NCBI GenBank assembly: GCA_017462145.1 | Contig: JAFTRT010000049.1 | Span: 1 to 9,108, forward strand | Length of the DNA stretch: 9,108 nucleotides | From: Clostridia bacterium | GTDB lineage: Bacteria > Bacillota_A > Clostridia > Oscillospirales > CAG-272 | Reading direction: 5' to 3' | In this document: positions 7,226 through 9,108 of the stretch, one piece after another | Layout: each line of letters opens with the position of its first letter | Numbering within the stretch: the stretch's first letter is position 1 | The notes under the pieces: model-generated | What the model saw: only the letters and a program-made list of their open reading frames with translations | Databases searched by the model: none | Told to the model about the DNA's origin: nothing | Made by a program: the position numbers and the translations under genes

Positions 7226-7880
7226 ATTTGGTCTCACCCGGCTGATACCCGTTGCAGGTCTGCATTGCAGCTTCGGTATCTCCTCTCAACATTTGCAAAA
7301 GCCCCTCCCGCATACAGGGCAAGCTTGCCTGCAGGATTGCGAAATCCTTGGCGTTGAATTCGGCCAAAACCCAATTGACCAAATCAAAATCGGGATGCGG
7401 CTTTTGTCCTACCCCCAGCTTGATCCGTTGGTAGCAGGCAGATCCAAGACAATTTTCAATACTCTTCAGACCGTTATGTCCTCCGTGGCTTCCCTTTCTG
7501 CGCACACGCAGACGACCTACGTCCAACGTAATATCGTCTGAAAGAACGATGACGTTTTCAGGAGGAATCTTATAAAAGGAGGCAGCCTGATCCACCGCAA
7601 TACCGGAACGATTCATCATTAGTTGCGGCTTCATCAGCAACACTCGCTTGCCGCCAAGCTCCGCTTCCGCCACCAAGGAATCGTATTTTGCCTTCTGAAT
7701 TTTAACGCCTGCCTGCTCTGCAAGGTAGTCAACGGCAAGAAAACCCGCATTGTGGCGGGTGCGTTCATATTGCTTTCCCGGATTCCCAAGTCCCACCACC
7801 AAATGGGTCATGGGCAAGGAAGAGGGGGCAGATTCACGGGATATCTGCCGAAACAAATCGAATAGATTGGACATAGTCAC
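7224..7880 (-). CDS. pth: Peptidyl-tRNA hydrolase
   Basis: 218 residues. The enzyme cleaves peptidyl-tRNA dropped from stalled ribosomes, recycling tRNA in the cytoplasm. The fold signature VVGLGNPGKQYERTRHNAGF is at 28-47. Residues matching the E. coli catalytic and binding set are Asn33, His43 (catalytic), Asn90, Asp116 and Asn136 (in GSHGGHNGLKS). The usual P-x-TYMN-SG strand reads KPQLMMNRSG here, a mild deviation that keeps the Asn. The family core normally starts a few residues before VVGLGNPG, so about 23 residues are a lineage-type N-terminal extension. The GTG at 7880 is favoured because AAAGGAA gives an eight-base spacing; the ATG at 7874 would be 14 bases away, and an ATG at 7811 would give the short family form. 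It is the first gene of the pth-mfd-foldase operon and has its own promoter upstream. Confidence 0.96.
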   Translation of the reverse strand: MTMSNLFDLFRQISRESAPSSLPMTHLVVGLGNPGKQYERTRHNAGFLAVDYLAEQAGVKIQKAKYDSLVAEAELGGKRVLLMKPQLMMNRSGIAVDQAASFYKIPPENVIVLSDDITLDVGRLRVRRKGSHGGHNGLKSIENCLGSACYQRIKLGVGQKPHPDFDLVNWVLAEFNAKDFAILQASLPCMREGLLQMLRGDTEAAMQTCNGYQPGETK

Positions 7881-7916
7881 TTTGAAATTCCTTTACCTTC
7901 TCATGATAACGGTAAC

Positions 7917-7945
7917 ATTATATTATATTTTCAGAAAAAAATCAA
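7917..7945 (-). promoter_or_regulatory. SigA promoter of the pth-mfd-foldase operon
   Basis: Minus strand TTGATT (7945-7940), 17-base spacer, TATAAT (7922-7917). Transcription should start near 7910, giving a leader of about 30 bases with AAAGGAA before the GTG start. An overlapping second TATAAT at 7927-7922 has only 12 bases to the same -35 box, so it is less likely. Confidence 0.85.
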
Positions 7946-8036
7946 CAGCGCACGGCCTTTTTTCTTTTTGTTCATAAAAAATTTACATCAAGCGAGAAAC
8001 AAAATTTTGAAAACAGTATAGCCTTTTTTGGAATGT

Positions 8037-8047
8037 TATGGTATAAT
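8037..8047 (+). promoter_or_regulatory. Extended -10 promoter of ppdK
   Basis: TATGGTATAAT matches the TRTG-n-TATAAT extended -10 element exactly. At the -35 distance (about 8019-8024) there is only a poor TAGCCT, which an extended -10 can compensate. Start of transcription would be near 8053, leaving a leader of about 70 bases. Confidence 0.75.
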
Positions 8048-8054
8048 AACGAGT

Positions 8055-8078
8055 GGCTGTAGGCTACGGCCTTCGGCC
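8055..8078 (+). other. Structured segment in the ppdK leader
   Basis: GGCTGTA (8055-8061) can pair with TACGGCC (8065-8071), seven pairs including one G-U and a 3-base loop. GGCC at 8068-8071 can instead pair with GGCC at 8075-8078. The two hairpins share a strand and exclude each other. Neither is followed by a T run, so this is not an obvious terminator; an mRNA stabiliser, a switch or a DNA operator are all possible. I do not recognise it as a known riboswitch. Confidence 0.5.
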
Positions 8079-8124
8079 AACGCAAATATTGTCAAAAAAA
8101 TTTATTATATGGAGGTATTTCCCC

Positions 8125-9108
8125 ATGGCAAAGAAGTATTGTTATCTTTTTTCCGAAGGTAACGCAGACATGCGTGAGCTTCTCGGCGGTAAGGGTGCTA
8201 ACCTGGCAGAGATGACCAAGATTGGTCTTCCCGTTCCTCAGGGCTTCACCATTTCTACCGAGGCCTGCACTCAGTATTACGAGGATGGCAGACAGATCAA
8301 CCCCGACATTATGGCTGAAATCATGGATTACATCGTAAAGATGGAAGAAGTGACCGGCAAGAAGTTCGGCGATCTGGAGAACCCCCTGCTCGTATCCGTT
8401 CGTTCCGGCGCACGTGCATCGATGCCCGGTATGATGGACACCATCCTGAACCTCGGTTTGAACGAAGAGGTTGTAGAGGTGATGGCAAAGAAGTCCGGCA
8501 ATGCTCGTTGGGCTTACGACTGCTACAGAAGATTTATCCAGATGTACTCTGACGTCGTTATGGAAGTTGGTAAGAAGTACTTTGAGGAGCTCATCGACGA
8601 GATGAAGCAGGCAAAGGGCGTTGTTTACGACGTTGACCTGACTGCCGACGACCTCAAGGAGCTGGCTAACCAGTTCAAGGCTGAGTACAAGGCCAAGATC
8701 GGCGAGGACTTCCCCACCGATCCCAAGGAGCAGCTGATGGGCGCTGTCCAGGCTGTGTTCCGTTCCTGGGACAACCCCCGTGCTAACATTTACCGCCGTG
8801 AAAACGACATCCCCTACTCCTGGGGTACTGCCGTCAACGTGCAGTCCATGGCCTTCGGCAACATGGGCGATGACTGCGGCACCGGCGTTGCCTTCACCCG
8901 TGACCCCGCTACCGGTAAGCGCGGCCTGATGGGCGAGTTCCTGACCAACGCCCAGGGCGAAGACGTGGTCGCCGGCGTCCGGACTCCCATGCCCATCTCC
9001 GAGATGGCTGAGAAGTTCCCCGAGGCCTTTGCTCAGTTCGAGACCGTCTGCTCCATTCTGGAGAATCACTACCGCGATATGCAGGACAAGGAGTTCACCG
9101 TTGAGAAC
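8125..9108 (+). CDS. ppdK: Pyruvate phosphate dikinase, N-terminal part; truncated at window edge
   Basis: 328 codons from ATG 8125 to the right edge, out of a usual ~875. The enzyme reversibly converts pyruvate, ATP and phosphate to phosphoenolpyruvate, AMP and PPi in the cytoplasm; in anaerobes it often runs in the glycolytic direction. What is visible is the ATP-grasp nucleotide-binding domain: LGGKGANLAEM (20-30, with Lys23), VSVRSGARASMPGMMDTILN (90-109, with Arg93), GTAVNVQSM and GVAFTRDPATG (234-264), GEFLTNAQGEDVVAG (270-284), and MQDKEFT (319-325) with Asp321 and Glu323 at the ATP/metal site. The phosphohistidine and PEP/pyruvate domains lie beyond the edge. The start has GGAGG nine bases upstream. 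Codons are strongly biased to C-ending forms compared with its neighbours, typical of a highly expressed gene. It is divergent from pth. Confidence 0.98.
   Translation, partial: MAKKYCYLFSEGNADMRELLGGKGANLAEMTKIGLPVPQGFTISTEACTQYYEDGRQINPDIMAEIMDYIVKMEEVTGKKFGDLENPLLVSVRSGARASMPGMMDTILNLGLNEEVVEVMAKKSGNARWAYDCYRRFIQMYSDVVMEVGKKYFEELIDEMKQAKGVVYDVDLTADDLKELANQFKAEYKAKIGEDFPTDPKEQLMGAVQAVFRSWDNPRANIYRRENDIPYSWGTAVNVQSMAFGNMGDDCGTGVAFTRDPATGKRGLMGEFLTNAQGEDVVAGVRTPMPISEMAEKFPEAFAQFETVCSILENHYRDMQDKEFTVEN

Noticed and set aside
7946..7977. T-rich stretch after GCGCACGGCC on the plus strand, considered as a terminator
   Set aside because: No convincing hairpin precedes the T run, and no plus-strand gene ends upstream of it.
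8092..9069. Minus-strand frame of 325 codons
   Set aside because: It is antisense to ppdK. Its Val/Leu/Gly/His-rich composition is what strong codon bias in ppdK produces on the opposite strand.
1..9108. CRISPR array, insertion sequence, tRNA, rRNA, phage or defence genes
   Set aside because: No repeat-spacer pattern, transposase, terminal inverted repeats or RNA gene signatures were seen. Every region longer than 300 bases is covered by a housekeeping or transport gene.

Overview
The window looks like ordinary chromosomal DNA from a Gram-positive anaerobe of the class Clostridia, probably near the Oscillospiraceae/Ruminococcaceae. This is an inference from the gene set and style: AGGAGG-type ribosome binding sites, near-consensus SigA promoters, a lipoprotein foldase, an ECF-type thiamine transporter subunit under a TPP riboswitch, and pyruvate phosphate dikinase with strongly C-ending codons. 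There is no sign of a mobile element, CRISPR array, tRNA or rRNA.

Layout from left to right. Bases 1-1174 (minus, cut by the left edge) encode the front of an ABC exporter with an unusual ~190-residue cytoplasmic N-terminus that carries a four-cysteine zinc ribbon. Bases 1187-1372 hold an AT-rich gap with a promoter for that exporter and a strong intrinsic terminator for the next gene. Bases 1373-2047 (minus) are a ThiT-like thiamine transporter gene. Its leader (2048-2262) has a consensus promoter, a TPP riboswitch and an intrinsic terminator placed directly before the ribosome binding site. Bases 2277-7880 (minus) are a tight operon in the order pth (peptidyl-tRNA hydrolase), mfd (transcription-repair coupling factor) and a PrsA/SurA-like lipoprotein foldase. 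The pth-mfd gap is 10 nt, and the mfd stop abuts or overlaps the possible lipoprotein starts. Bases 7881-8124 are a divergent promoter region, and 8125-9108 (plus, cut by the right edge) encode the N-terminal ATP-binding part of pyruvate phosphate dikinase (ppdK).

Working together: pth and mfd clear stalled translation and transcription products, and the third gene folds exported proteins. The operon has no visible terminator before the thiT riboswitch leader, so its read-through transcripts would also meet the TPP-controlled terminator. No undescribed system stands out. The best leads are the exporter N-terminal domain with zinc ribbon, the repeat-bearing insertion that splits the foldase PPIase-like domain, and the structured ppdK leader.
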